This document shows, piece after piece, positions 24,074 through 33,090 of a stretch of 64,000 bases of DNA. Each line of letters opens with the position of its first letter. Positions within the stretch are counted from its first letter, which is position 1. Position numbers and translations under genes: made by a program. Where the stretch lies: the NCBI RefSeq assembly GCF_003148685.1, contig NZ_QGGR01000030.1, positions 1 through 64,000 of the forward strand. Direction: 5' to 3'. The DNA is from Actinoplanes xinjiangensis. GTDB taxonomy: Bacteria; Actinomycetota; Actinomycetes; Mycobacteriales; Micromonosporaceae. The notes below the pieces were generated by a model. That model saw nothing but the letters and a program-made list of their open reading frames with translations. It had not been told where the DNA came from and ran no database searches.

Positions 24074-25666
24074 GTGAGTGATCCGTTCGAGGCCGCCGGA
24101 GCAGTGCGGAACACCTACCGGCAGGTCGACTGGGCCGCGACGGCGGTGGGCCCGGTCGCATCGTGGAGCCCGGCGCTACGGGCCGCGGTCAACCTGATGG
24201 TGCGGTCCAAGATCGGGGCTACGCTGCTCTGGGGACCGGAGTTCGTGTTGCTCTACAACGAGGCCTACCTGCCGATCCTCGCCGAGAAGCATCCCGCCGC
24301 ACTCGGCCGGCCCGCCCGGGAGGTGTTCCCCGAGGTCTGGCCGGACATCCAGCCGTTGCTGACGTCGGTGCTCGCCGGTGAGGGCACCGTCGCGATCGAC
24401 GACTTCCGGCTACTGATGAGACGTCACCGGATGCTGGAGGAGTCGTACTTCACCTTCTCCTATTCGGCGGTGGCCGCCGACGACGGCACCATCGAAGGTG
24501 TCCTGGACATCGTCGCGGAGACCACCGCCCAGGTCATCGGGCACCGCCGACTCGCCCTGCTGAGCCGTTTGACCGGCCGCCTGGCAGATCTGGACCTGGA
24601 CAGCCCGCACGACTTCCTCGACCGTGCCCTGCCGGTGCTGCGCGCCGCCACCGACGACCTGGACGCGGTCGACATCCACCTGCCCGGCGTGACCCCGGTC
24701 GCGCCGGGCAGCGGCGCCGAGCGGACTCTCTCGGTACGGCTCGCCGCCGACCAGCCCGCCGACGACGGTCGGCTCATCGTCCGGCGCAGCGAACACCTGC
24801 CGGACGACGACGCCTATCGGGAGTTCGTGGCACTGCTCGCCGCGACCCTGGAACGCAGCCTGGCGCGCATCCGTGCCCGGCACAGCGAGCGCCGCAGCGC
24901 GAGCCTGGAACGGGAGATGTCCGAGTCGCTGCAGCGCAGTCTGCTCACCGCTCCGGTCCAGCCCGAACATCTTCAGGTCGCCGTACGCTACCGTCCGGCC
25001 GCCGAGCAGGTCCAGGTCGGCGGAGACTGGTACGACGCGTTCCTGCTGCCCGACGGCTGCCTCACCGTGGTCGTGGGCGACGTGACCGGCCACGACCGGC
25101 ACGCCGCCGCGGCGATGGCCCAGATCCGCAACCTGGCCCGCGGCGTGTCGTACACCCTCCAGAAGCCGCCGGCGCGGGTGCTGAGCGGATTGGATGCGGC
25201 GATGTCCGGGCTGGCCGTCAACAGGTACGCCACTGCCGTTCTGGCCCAGATCGAGCAGTCACCGGAGGACGCCCTACGCGGTCTCCGCACGCTGCGCTGG
25301 TCCAACGCCGGACACCCGCCGCCGATCCTGCTGCACGCCGACGGCACGGTCGAGGTCCTGCACAGTCACCCGGAGACCCTGCTGGGGACCCGCTGGAAGA
25401 TCGGCCGCAGCGACCACACCGCGACGCTGGCGCCCGGTTCCAGCGTGGTGTTCTACACCGACGGTCTGATCGAGCGCCGCGACACCGGCCTCGACGAGGG
25501 CATCGCCGGCCTCGTCGGCCTGCTCACCGGCAAACAGCATCAGACCGCCGAACAGATCTGCGACGTACTGCTGGGGCATTTCGGAATCACCACCGAAGAC
25601 GACATCGTCCTCGCGGTGGTGCACGCCTACGCCGCCCACGGCCCCCGCCCGCCCGCATTCAGATAG
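24074..25666 (+). CDS. PAS-like sensor fused to a SpoIIE/PP2C phosphatase
   Basis: A 530-aa cytosolic protein. Residues ~40-155 form a PAS-like sensor (LLWGPEFVLLYNEAYLPILA, later YFTFSYSAVAADDGTIEGVL), ~165-280 a GAF-like linker, and ~290-520 a SpoIIE-type PP2C serine phosphatase with metal-site motifs VGGDWYDAFLLPDG, VVVGDVTGHDRHAA and SVVFYTDGLIERR. Such phosphatases usually dephosphorylate anti-sigma-factor antagonists (STAS proteins). The large STAS/HATPase protein at 26780 is a conceivable partner, but this is inference from proximity. The gene appears leaderless from GTG 24074, with a -10 box 6 bases upstream. Confidence 0.88.
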   Translation: MSDPFEAAGAVRNTYRQVDWAATAVGPVASWSPALRAAVNLMVRSKIGATLLWGPEFVLLYNEAYLPILAEKHPAALGRPAREVFPEVWPDIQPLLTSVLAGEGTVAIDDFRLLMRRHRMLEESYFTFSYSAVAADDGTIEGVLDIVAETTAQVIGHRRLALLSRLTGRLADLDLDSPHDFLDRALPVLRAATDDLDAVDIHLPGVTPVAPGSGAERTLSVRLAADQPADDGRLIVRRSEHLPDDDAYREFVALLAATLERSLARIRARHSERRSASLEREMSESLQRSLLTAPVQPEHLQVAVRYRPAAEQVQVGGDWYDAFLLPDGCLTVVVGDVTGHDRHAAAAMAQIRNLARGVSYTLQKPPARVLSGLDAAMSGLAVNRYATAVLAQIEQSPEDALRGLRTLRWSNAGHPPPILLHADGTVEVLHSHPETLLGTRWKIGRSDHTATLAPGSSVVFYTDGLIERRDTGLDEGIAGLVGLLTGKQHQTAEQICDVLLGHFGITTEDDIVLAVVHAYAAHGPRPPAFR

Positions 25667-26006
25667 TCCTTTACCGGCGGGCCCGAAAGGCACGGCAGGC
25701 CGAATCCTCCACCACGATTTCTCATTTCCCGAATTCACGGTGGGAGGCCTGACGGAAAAGGGCCGGCTCACGCTGGCACCTCGCCGCGCGGCCGCCTCAT
25801 CCGCCTGGCTCACCCGCCGACGCCGCTGCGCCCGCGACTACGAACGCCCTACCCGAACACCACGAAACCATCATCTGCTGGGCAGCGATCCATCAGATGG
25901 TCCGCCGCCACGCCGGCACCACGACCATATAGATCGAAAACAGGCTCTATAGAGGGACGTGCGACGGCGAACACCCGGGGTGGGCAGCCGGATCCGGCCG
26001 AGTCGC
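25667..26006. other. Intergenic stretch with transposase relic
   Basis: These 340 bases separate the convergent phosphatase and membrane-protein genes. No intact gene is visible. The middle holds the decayed end of an IS5-type transposase (listed separately), followed by an AT-richer tail with GAAAACAGGCTCTATAGAG near 25936-25954 that could be an element end. Confidence 0.5.
25797..25932 (+). pseudogene. IS5-family transposase C-terminal relic, frameshifted
   Basis: Two adjacent frames join into a typical IS5-group transposase tail: SAWLTRRRRCARDYER in one frame, then LPEHHETIICWAAIHQMVRR in the next, ending HAGTTTI and a TAG at 25930. Intact relatives read straight through from DYER to LPEHHE. 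Here one extra C in the run at about 25847-25849 shifts the frame. Everything upstream of the AWL box is unrecognisable, so this is an old scar of an insertion element. Confidence 0.7.
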
Positions 26007-26546
26007 TCAGGTCGTTTGGGGTCGCTTGATGTAGACGCGGCTCACCAGGTAGGCGCATGTGGCTGCGGAGACCAGCCCGATCAGCCAGACCAGGACCAGC
26101 CCGGTTCGGGCCCACGCGGAGATCTGACCGGAGCCGAAGACGAGCCCGGCCGTCCAGCCGAGCGCCAGCAACCCGGCGCCGGGGAAGCAGATCAACAGGG
26201 GGAGGTACCAGTCGAAAAAACGTTCGGGGCGGCGGTTCGCCCGGGACCAGGTGGGCCAGCCGAATCCGCCGGGGACCTGCGGGCTCAGCTCCGTCTCGAT
26301 GTATCGCGAAATCCAGCGAATGGCAGTCCGCTGCCCGATATAGCGCCCGCACAGCAGATAGGAACTGAGCGGCACGATCAGCAGTACGCCCAGTGGCGCC
26401 GGCTTGGAGAACGCGAGCGCGAAAATGGCGCTGGTAAGGGTGAGCTGGAGCGCTAGAATCTGTTGCTGGTATTTGTACCGGGAGTCGATCTCACCGCGTA
26501 GGGTGGCGTATTCAGCGAGCGGTCCTTCGAAGGCGCGGTCAGCCAC
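26007..26546 (-). CDS. Small membrane protein of unknown function
   Basis: A 179-aa protein with a cytosolic N-terminal helix (FEGPLAEYATLRGEIDSRYK then YQQQ) followed by three or four membrane helices, including LTLTSAIFALAFS, PLGVLLIVPLSSYLLCG, WYLPLLICFPGAGLLALGW and TGLVLVWLIGLVSAATCAYL. GTG 26546 is chosen because GAAAGGA lies at good distance; ATG 26582 in the same frame lacks a site. I do not recognise a functional family. It is divergent from the 1531-aa multidomain protein, sharing a ~230-base promoter region with it, so it could be a membrane component of the same system. Confidence 0.7.
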   Translation of the reverse strand: MADRAFEGPLAEYATLRGEIDSRYKYQQQILALQLTLTSAIFALAFSKPAPLGVLLIVPLSSYLLCGRYIGQRTAIRWISRYIETELSPQVPGGFGWPTWSRANRRPERFFDWYLPLLICFPGAGLLALGWTAGLVFGSGQISAWARTGLVLVWLIGLVSAATCAYLVSRVYIKRPQTT

Positions 26547-26779
26547 AGTGGCAGGTCCTTTCTGCAGGCTGGAACTCCCCATAGGATCGGATCACAGACG
26601 TCAGCCGGAATCAATGGCCCCGATCGTCACTTCGAGGCCCTCTTTCTCGTTCGCCGGGCCGGCCCCAACAGTGGCTTCCCTCAATGTCGATGTGCGGCGT
26701 ACCTTCGGACGAATAGGGCCGCTCGTGGGTCGTTTCACCCGCGTCGCCGCACCCCTGTCGTCTCGTATGGAGGTGCGCC

Positions 26780-29700
26780 TTGACCACCTTGAAGCTCGGC
26801 ACCCGGCTCAACGCGCGGTCGTGGGAGGAGGCTCTCGGCCGTCTGCCGCCGCGGTACTCCGCCGCAAACTACGACGACCGGGGCCTGCTCGGCGAGCGGC
26901 TGGTGATCGATCTGCGGCAGGTCGGCTTCGCTGACTTCGTGACGCTCGGGCACCTGTTGCTGCTCGTCCACCTGGCCTCCGACGCGGGGGCAGACTGCTC
27001 GGTGCTGCTTCCCGACACGAAGGGCGTGACCGGCGAGGCCCCGTCGGACTCGGAAGCCGCCATGCGCCGGATCCGCCGTTACAACTGCCACCGTTACCTC
27101 GACCAGGCCGGCGTGGTCGAGGCGCTGGGCCCGATCGCGTCGGACCGGCCGGCCGCAGACGACGGCGAACCGGCCGACTCGGTCGAGGGTGACCGGCATC
27201 GGTCGCTGCTGCGCCCCGACCCGCCGCATCGGGCCAGGCGGATTCTGCCCTACCGCTGGATACCGGTCGAGGACACGCAGGAAGAATCGCTGACGTCGAC
27301 GACAGCCGAGCTCGAACGGAACTGGCGCGAGCTCGGACTGTCCGCGGAGATGGCCGCCGCCGTCACCCGCGGTGTGATGCACGAGCTGCTGGAGAACGTG
27401 GCCGAACACACGCAGGCTCGGGAGATCCTGCTCGGCGGGGTGATCGTGGATCCGGAGACCTACGGCGTCCGCCACGAGGATTTCGACTCCGCTCTGGAGC
27501 CGCTCACCCGGCATGCCTACGGCGAGGAGAACGACCTGGTCCGGTTCGTGGTCGCCAACGCCGGTCCCGGCATCGCCTGGGGCGAGGACGCCGCGTGTCA
27601 GTCGTTCGACAGGCCGGTGGGAGCGACCGACAAGTCCGCCCGAGGGCTGTGGAAGGCCTCGCGCGTGGTCCGCGCACATGAGGGCAGCCTGCTGATCTCG
27701 TCGGGTGGTCAGGTCGTGAGCCGGGTCTGCGACTCCGCCGCGGTGCTCGACGCCACCCGGCCGATTCAGGCCGTGCTGCCCGGAACACTCGTCGAGTGTG
27801 CGCTGCTCACCTCGCCCCGCCGCAGCGTCATCGAGGACTCCGGCGAGCTGATCACACCGCCCCGCCGAGACGCCGGGAAGGGACGATCGGCTGCGACCCG
27901 TGGGCGATCGCCGCGATGTCTCGCCGCCGGGCTGCGTTCGCACGACGGCCTGAAGGTTGCGGACCTCGACCGGATCCGGCACGAGCTCGCCCGGCCGGCG
28001 CGCAAGGCCGTCGACCTGGTCGTCACGATCGACGCGGACGCCGACGCCACCCACGACGTCGAGATCGGCCTGGCCATCAGCCTGGTGGCCGAAGCCGCCG
28101 CCGGTGCCGGGGACCGTTGCGTCAGTCTGGCCTTCGCCAGCGCGAACAGGGCGCTGATGGCCGTCGCCATCGAGCACATCAATGCGAGGTACGACGTACG
28201 GGACACGCCGCCACCCGCGCCGATGCTCGTGATCGCACCGAACAACCGGCACTACTGGGTCGGCGGCACCGTGGCGCAGCGGCGGGTACTGGCCCGATTG
28301 TCCCGCGCCGAGGAGCCCGTCCCGCTCGCGGCGACGGCCACGTGGCCACCGGAGCAGATCGCAGCCCTCACCGAGCTCCGCGAATCGACCGCCCTGCTGC
28401 AGAGCGTCACCGGGGCCGAGCAGGACGCGGTGACGCTCAGGACCCTCCCGCAGGACGCGGTGACCGCCCTCGCGGGCTGGGCTCGGGACAGGATCAAGCT
28501 GGCCATCGACAAACCACGGGCCGACCAGAAGCAACCGGACGTCTGGACCGGGCCGTTCCTGACGCCGAGTCTCCGGGTGACCAGCCGATGGTGCGACCTC
28601 GACGCGATGCTGTCCCGTCTGGACATCCAGGCCGTCGCCGGGATGGCTCTGGTCGCCCTGGTCGAGGACACCCTCCGGACCCTGGAGGTCCGGGAGGAGC
28701 CGGTCATCCGAGCGCTGAAGTACACCCCCGAAGGGGTGCTGCGGATCTTCACCGCGGCGCTGGCCGGCCGGTACCGGGACCGCGCGCCGGGCGAGGGCAC
28801 CCGCGAGGTCGGCCGGCGTGGCCCGGAGCTCGTGCTGCTCCTCGTGGACGCGATCTCGAGCGGCGCCACCGTGGGCCGGGAGCTGCTCGACGTCTCGGCG
28901 AGCGAACCGGGGCGGGTCGTGGTCGCGACGATCGTCGACACCCGCCCGGAGGCCGAGCGCGCGAAGTCCGCGGACCACCTCGATCTGCCGTCCGGGCGCG
29001 TGCCGCTGGTCAAGCTGGCCACCGTGTCGGTCGAAGCGGAGGACGACAGCGATGCCAGGCTCGTCGACCCGGTGCTGCGCCGTCCGGAGGATCCCGGCCG
29101 GCCGGTTCCGCGATACCTCAACGAGCAGAAGAAGTACGTCGACGCGATGAAACGCAACTCGGCGGCACGTCTGGGGCACATCGAGCGCCCGGCGGACCGC
29201 CACTACACCGCCTACGTGGATCCCACTCTGCTGTTCCGCGAGGAGGAATGGTCGCGGACCGTGCTCGCGGACCTCACCACCGAAATCGAGAAACGCCACC
29301 GCCGGCCTGATCTGGCCGGGACGACGGTGGGCATCCTCTACCCGGCGGCGACCGCCGACGACCTGCGGGAGGCGGCGACCCTGCTGCGCAAGGCGCTGTG
29401 CAATGTGGGCCTGGACCTACCCGAGGGGCCGGTCGCCGTCCCACGTGCGGCACACGCGACCAACTGGCAGCTTTCCGGCTCGGTCGTGTTCCCCGCCGTC
29501 CGGCACGCGGTCATCCTCGACTCCGGCGCGAGCACCGGGCGCACCGTACAACAGCTCGTGGGGCTCGCCGCCGACATGGGTGTCTCCATGATCACCGTGG
29601 TGCTGCTGCTCAACGGCATGTCCGACAGCGACGCCGTCAATCTGCAGCGCATCACGACCGTCCACCGGTCGACCGGACAGCCGCCGTCCGGCCGGGCCGA

Positions 29701-31375
29701 AGTCGAGATCATCTACGTGGCGCGGACCGCCATGAGCCGGGTCCCGAGCGGTCACTGCACCGTCTGTGCTCTGCGGGACAGCTACGAGGCGGCCGCCCTG
29801 CACACACCACTCCAGGATTCGCTGGCCAAACATCGCAGCTGGCTGGTGTCGATGCTGACACCGCGGGCCAAGCAGGAGCTGTTCGAGGAGCAGGCGGTAG
29901 ACCTCTTCGGGGCCACGGTGACCCAGGCCGAGTGCGTCGAATATCTGAGCTGGCGACTGAGGCTGCGCGAAGCCGACCTCAACACCAAGCGACGCCAGGA
30001 CGTGGCAAAACGACTCAGATCCGGCACTATGGAGCGGCCGGTACGCGACTCGCTCCTGCGCCTGCTCGTCGCGGAATCGCAGTGGCTGGACTCCGAGCCG
30101 CTGTCGTTCCCGGAATACCGTGCGATCATCGCTGACCTTGCGGTCGGGATGCTCACCGGCGACCAGGCGCTGCTGGTCGAGCAGCGCCTGCGCATCCAAG
30201 CGGTCATCCTGCTGGTACGCATCGCCCCCGACCGGTTCGCCCAGGAACTGGGCGCCATCCTCCGGAAGAATCAGCGCCAGGGCGTCGTCGTCTCCCAGAT
30301 GCTGCTCGAGACGCTTCTGCTGATCTCCCGGGTGGGCGCTCCGGGGCCGCACGAACGCCGGGCCGTCGTCGGCCAGATCGTGCAGAGCCTCGACAGTCTC
30401 CAGGACCACCTACGCCAGGACCCCACAGAGCAGCTCTTTCTCAGGCTCCCGCTGGTACGGTACGTCACCTCGTACGCGATGCGGTCGCAGCAGACGCCAC
30501 CCACCGACGTCCAGAGCGCCTGGGCCGCTCTCCGCGACGAGTTCAAGGCGGCCGGGCACGACTACGCCAACCGGGCCTGGATGGTCCGCTCCGACATCGA
30601 GTTCGCCGAGGCCGGCGACGACGTCACCGATCTGGGAGGCATCCGCGACGGCTGGTCGAGCTGTGCGAACTTCCTCCTCGACCGGATCCTGCCCAACCTG
30701 CGGCCGCTGCGCCAGATCCTGCTCAGCCGGGCGGTACGCGGGGACATCCCCGGCGAGCTCGGCGTCCGATGGGAACAGACGGTCCAGGCCGAGGGCGACA
30801 AGCTGGTCGACGACACCACCGTGCGCATCGACGACTATGTCGAATGGCTGCGCCGCAGCGGCCGTACCGACGCGGTCCTGGCTCGAACGCTCTTCGCCGA
30901 CCTGGAATGGTGGTCGAGGTTCGCCCTCGACGACGATGGGATCCTGCCCAGTCTCATCCATCGCGCGCCCGTCGACGCCCTCGAAGTCGTCCGGCGCAGA
31001 TTCGCCGGTGACGACATCGAACTCGACGACAGCCGCCTTTCCGACGCGGCCCCCGAGGGGTTCCAGGCATTCTGCACCGACCGGCTGCTCAACGACATCG
31101 TGTCTCACATCCTGATGAACGCCCAGCGAACGCATCGCATCGAGGGGATCCCGCAGCGGATCCTCGTCGAGCTGGATCTGACCGCGACGAGCCAGCTGAT
31201 CATCACGGTGTTCAACGACGCCAGCACACGGGAGTCGGTGGGCAACCGCAGCGGCCTGGACGCCGTCGGCCACCGCCTGGAGAGATTCGGCGGCGAGATC
31301 TACGAGGTGGAACCGAAGGAAGACTGGACGTTCGCCGTCGCGATACGACTGGAGAAGTGGAGGGCGGAATCGTGA
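26780..31375 (+). CDS. Giant STAS/HATPase/PRTase-like/HATPase multidomain protein
   Basis: A 1531-aa soluble protein; I know no name for it. In order: a STAS-like strand-helix unit (~40-115, RLVIDLRQVGFADFVTLGHL); a GHKL ATPase (~185-345) with N-box HELLENVAEH, VVANAGPGI and GLWKASRVVRAHEG; an alpha/beta region (~405-500); a phosphoribosyltransferase-like domain (~600-760) with PRPP-loop-like LVLLLVDAISSGATVG; a second one (~845-990) with VILDSGASTGRTVQQ; a CTVC pair at 993-996; a helical region (~1000-1420); and a second GHKL ATPase (~1430-1525) with NDIVSHILMNAQ and GLDAVGHRLERFGGEI. TTG 26780 is the start because GGAGGTGCGCC precedes it. The stop overlaps the receiver-kinase gene (GTGA). 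No signal or membrane segments. The role is probably regulatory or conflict-related; domain calls are by eye. Confidence 0.75.
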   Translation: MTTLKLGTRLNARSWEEALGRLPPRYSAANYDDRGLLGERLVIDLRQVGFADFVTLGHLLLLVHLASDAGADCSVLLPDTKGVTGEAPSDSEAAMRRIRRYNCHRYLDQAGVVEALGPIASDRPAADDGEPADSVEGDRHRSLLRPDPPHRARRILPYRWIPVEDTQEESLTSTTAELERNWRELGLSAEMAAAVTRGVMHELLENVAEHTQAREILLGGVIVDPETYGVRHEDFDSALEPLTRHAYGEENDLVRFVVANAGPGIAWGEDAACQSFDRPVGATDKSARGLWKASRVVRAHEGSLLISSGGQVVSRVCDSAAVLDATRPIQAVLPGTLVECALLTSPRRSVIEDSGELITPPRRDAGKGRSAATRGRSPRCLAAGLRSHDGLKVADLDRIRHELARPARKAVDLVVTIDADADATHDVEIGLAISLVAEAAAGAGDRCVSLAFASANRALMAVAIEHINARYDVRDTPPPAPMLVIAPNNRHYWVGGTVAQRRVLARLSRAEEPVPLAATATWPPEQIAALTELRESTALLQSVTGAEQDAVTLRTLPQDAVTALAGWARDRIKLAIDKPRADQKQPDVWTGPFLTPSLRVTSRWCDLDAMLSRLDIQAVAGMALVALVEDTLRTLEVREEPVIRALKYTPEGVLRIFTAALAGRYRDRAPGEGTREVGRRGPELVLLLVDAISSGATVGRELLDVSASEPGRVVVATIVDTRPEAERAKSADHLDLPSGRVPLVKLATVSVEAEDDSDARLVDPVLRRPEDPGRPVPRYLNEQKKYVDAMKRNSAARLGHIERPADRHYTAYVDPTLLFREEEWSRTVLADLTTEIEKRHRRPDLAGTTVGILYPAATADDLREAATLLRKALCNVGLDLPEGPVAVPRAAHATNWQLSGSVVFPAVRHAVILDSGASTGRTVQQLVGLAADMGVSMITVVLLLNGMSDSDAVNLQRITTVHRSTGQPPSGRAEVEIIYVARTAMSRVPSGHCTVCALRDSYEAAALHTPLQDSLAKHRSWLVSMLTPRAKQELFEEQAVDLFGATVTQAECVEYLSWRLRLREADLNTKRRQDVAKRLRSGTMERPVRDSLLRLLVAESQWLDSEPLSFPEYRAIIADLAVGMLTGDQALLVEQRLRIQAVILLVRIAPDRFAQELGAILRKNQRQGVVVSQMLLETLLLISRVGAPGPHERRAVVGQIVQSLDSLQDHLRQDPTEQLFLRLPLVRYVTSYAMRSQQTPPTDVQSAWAALRDEFKAAGHDYANRAWMVRSDIEFAEAGDDVTDLGGIRDGWSSCANFLLDRILPNLRPLRQILLSRAVRGDIPGELGVRWEQTVQAEGDKLVDDTTVRIDDYVEWLRRSGRTDAVLARTLFADLEWWSRFALDDDGILPSLIHRAPVDALEVVRRRFAGDDIELDDSRLSDAAPEGFQAFCTDRLLNDIVSHILMNAQRTHRIEGIPQRILVELDLTATSQLIITVFNDASTRESVGNRSGLDAVGHRLERFGGEIYEVEPKEDWTFAVAIRLEKWRAES

Positions 31376-33090
31376 CCACGCAGCATCGTGGCCTGATCGT
31401 CGACGACCACGAGGAACAGGCTGAGAAGATCAAGCAGGGCCTCAAGATCGCGTTCAAGAAGATCGATGTGGTCGTCGACTGGAAGTTCGCCGACAGCGCA
31501 TTGAAGGCATGCACCCTGATCGAGGACGAGGAGCCGTTCGACATCGCGATCCTCGACTACGAGCTGGAGGAGTCGGAGAACGCCCTCAGCGTGGTCGACG
31601 AACTGCGCGACAAGGCGCCCCGCTGCTACATCCTCGTCGTCACCGGCGTGGGCCACGACTATCCGTACTTCGCCGAGCTGGCCCGTAACCGCGGAGCCGC
31701 CGCCGCAATCCACCGCAAGCAACTCACGCTCACCAAGTCGGCGACCGACGAGGTGGAGAGCTGGGACTACCACCACCTGGCCGCCCGGATCAGCCGCCAC
31801 CTCACCGTCCAGGGCTGGGGCGGCAAGCTGAACGTCGAATTCGCGGAGACCGCCGGGATGGAGTCCATGCTGTACCAGCTCGGCACACCACCCGGGGCCG
31901 ACGGCGATGTTCGAGCACGGGGGAAGCGGGTCGCGCGCTCACTCATACTGGAGTGCCTCGGCGAACGAGACCTGCACACCACCCTGCACGTCGAGCACCT
32001 GACCGCCGGGAAGTCCGGCGCCTTCGTCTGCAAGGTTCGTGGTGAACAACCCGGCCGGGCGAACCGCTCCTCCGTGATCAAGATGAGCTTGAACCGTGCG
32101 GATCTGGAATCCGAGCATCGGATCAACAAGGACGCGGCCGAGGTGATCGGTGACGGCGCGCTCGTCAAGTTCGCCGACCGGGCTCGCAAGGACCCGCAGT
32201 CCGACTACTGGGCGCTCGCCTCCCCGTTCGCCGAGGACACCGTCGCCCTGGACAGGTGGCTCGCCCACCCCGGCACCCTGCCCACGCAGGCGGGCGCCGT
32301 CGCCGGGGAGATCTTCGGCCGCTCCCTGGCGCCGCTTTTCCAGTCGAGCCTGCGAACGGATCAGGCGACCGACTCCTGGTTCGCGCTGTCGCCGGTCCAT
32401 CTGCAGCGGGTCCGCGAGGCGATCAGCGCCTACCGACCGGTCTGGGGGCTGCCGGAAGGCGCCGCCGTACCCGGTGCCGAAGGACTCGCGACCGAGCTCC
32501 GGACGTTCGCCGACGACCGGACTCTGCCCGGGACGAACGTGCCTCCGGTGCCCAAGAAGGTGACGTACGTCCACGGCTTCGGCGACCTGCACTCCGGGAA
32601 CATCCTGGTGCGGGCCACCGGGCAACCGTGGCCCAGGCTGGTGGACGCCTCCGGCTACGGCCCCCAGCACTGGGCGGGAGACGCCGCCCGGCTGCTCGTC
32701 GACCTGGTGCTCGTCGTACGGCGTACCGGCGCGGGTTCGATGCTCTGGTCCAGTGTCGTGGCCGACGCCGAGTTCGCCGGCGACCTGTGCGGCTGCGACA
32801 TCGGCCCGCACCCCACCGATCCGGCCGGCGCCGAGACGAGCCCGGTCGACGCCTTCATCGGTGAGGTCGTCGGCCGGCGGCAGGAATTCCTGCACCTCGA
32901 CGAGCTCGGGCTACGCGAGGCGGACTGGCACTGGCAGTGGCACACGGCGCTGGCTCGCGAGTTCCTCCGGCAGGGCGCCCGGCCCGGACTGATGCCCACA
33001 TCAGCGGTGCTGGGCCTGACCGCCGCCGCACGTCACCTCGGCAAAGCGGTGACTGCGCTGCGCGGCGGGGAAGTCCCGCCCGGCCGGTGA
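31372..33090 (+). CDS. Receiver domain fused to a kinase-like (APH/TCAD9-type) domain
   Basis: A 572-aa soluble protein coupled by a GTGA overlap to the giant gene upstream. Residues ~5-125 form a receiver with all key residues: acidic pair D11/D12, phospho-acceptor D62 in AILDYEL, T91 and K116. Residues ~185-560 have the protein-kinase/aminoglycoside-phosphotransferase fold: SSVIKMSL (Lys237), catalytic loop HGFGDLHSGNILV (Asp405, Asn410) and metal Asp425 in LVDASG. From memory it resembles ternary-complex-associated kinase-like domains of predicted conflict systems. GTG 31372 is preferred over GTG 31357 because GGAGGG stands 7 bases before it. The GHKL ATPases next door could phosphorylate the receiver, which would then gate the kinase domain. 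Confidence 0.75.
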   Translation: MTTQHRGLIVDDHEEQAEKIKQGLKIAFKKIDVVVDWKFADSALKACTLIEDEEPFDIAILDYELEESENALSVVDELRDKAPRCYILVVTGVGHDYPYFAELARNRGAAAAIHRKQLTLTKSATDEVESWDYHHLAARISRHLTVQGWGGKLNVEFAETAGMESMLYQLGTPPGADGDVRARGKRVARSLILECLGERDLHTTLHVEHLTAGKSGAFVCKVRGEQPGRANRSSVIKMSLNRADLESEHRINKDAAEVIGDGALVKFADRARKDPQSDYWALASPFAEDTVALDRWLAHPGTLPTQAGAVAGEIFGRSLAPLFQSSLRTDQATDSWFALSPVHLQRVREAISAYRPVWGLPEGAAVPGAEGLATELRTFADDRTLPGTNVPPVPKKVTYVHGFGDLHSGNILVRATGQPWPRLVDASGYGPQHWAGDAARLLVDLVLVVRRTGAGSMLWSSVVADAEFAGDLCGCDIGPHPTDPAGAETSPVDAFIGEVVGRRQEFLHLDELGLREADWHWQWHTALAREFLRQGARPGLMPTSAVLGLTAAARHLGKAVTALRGGEVPPGR

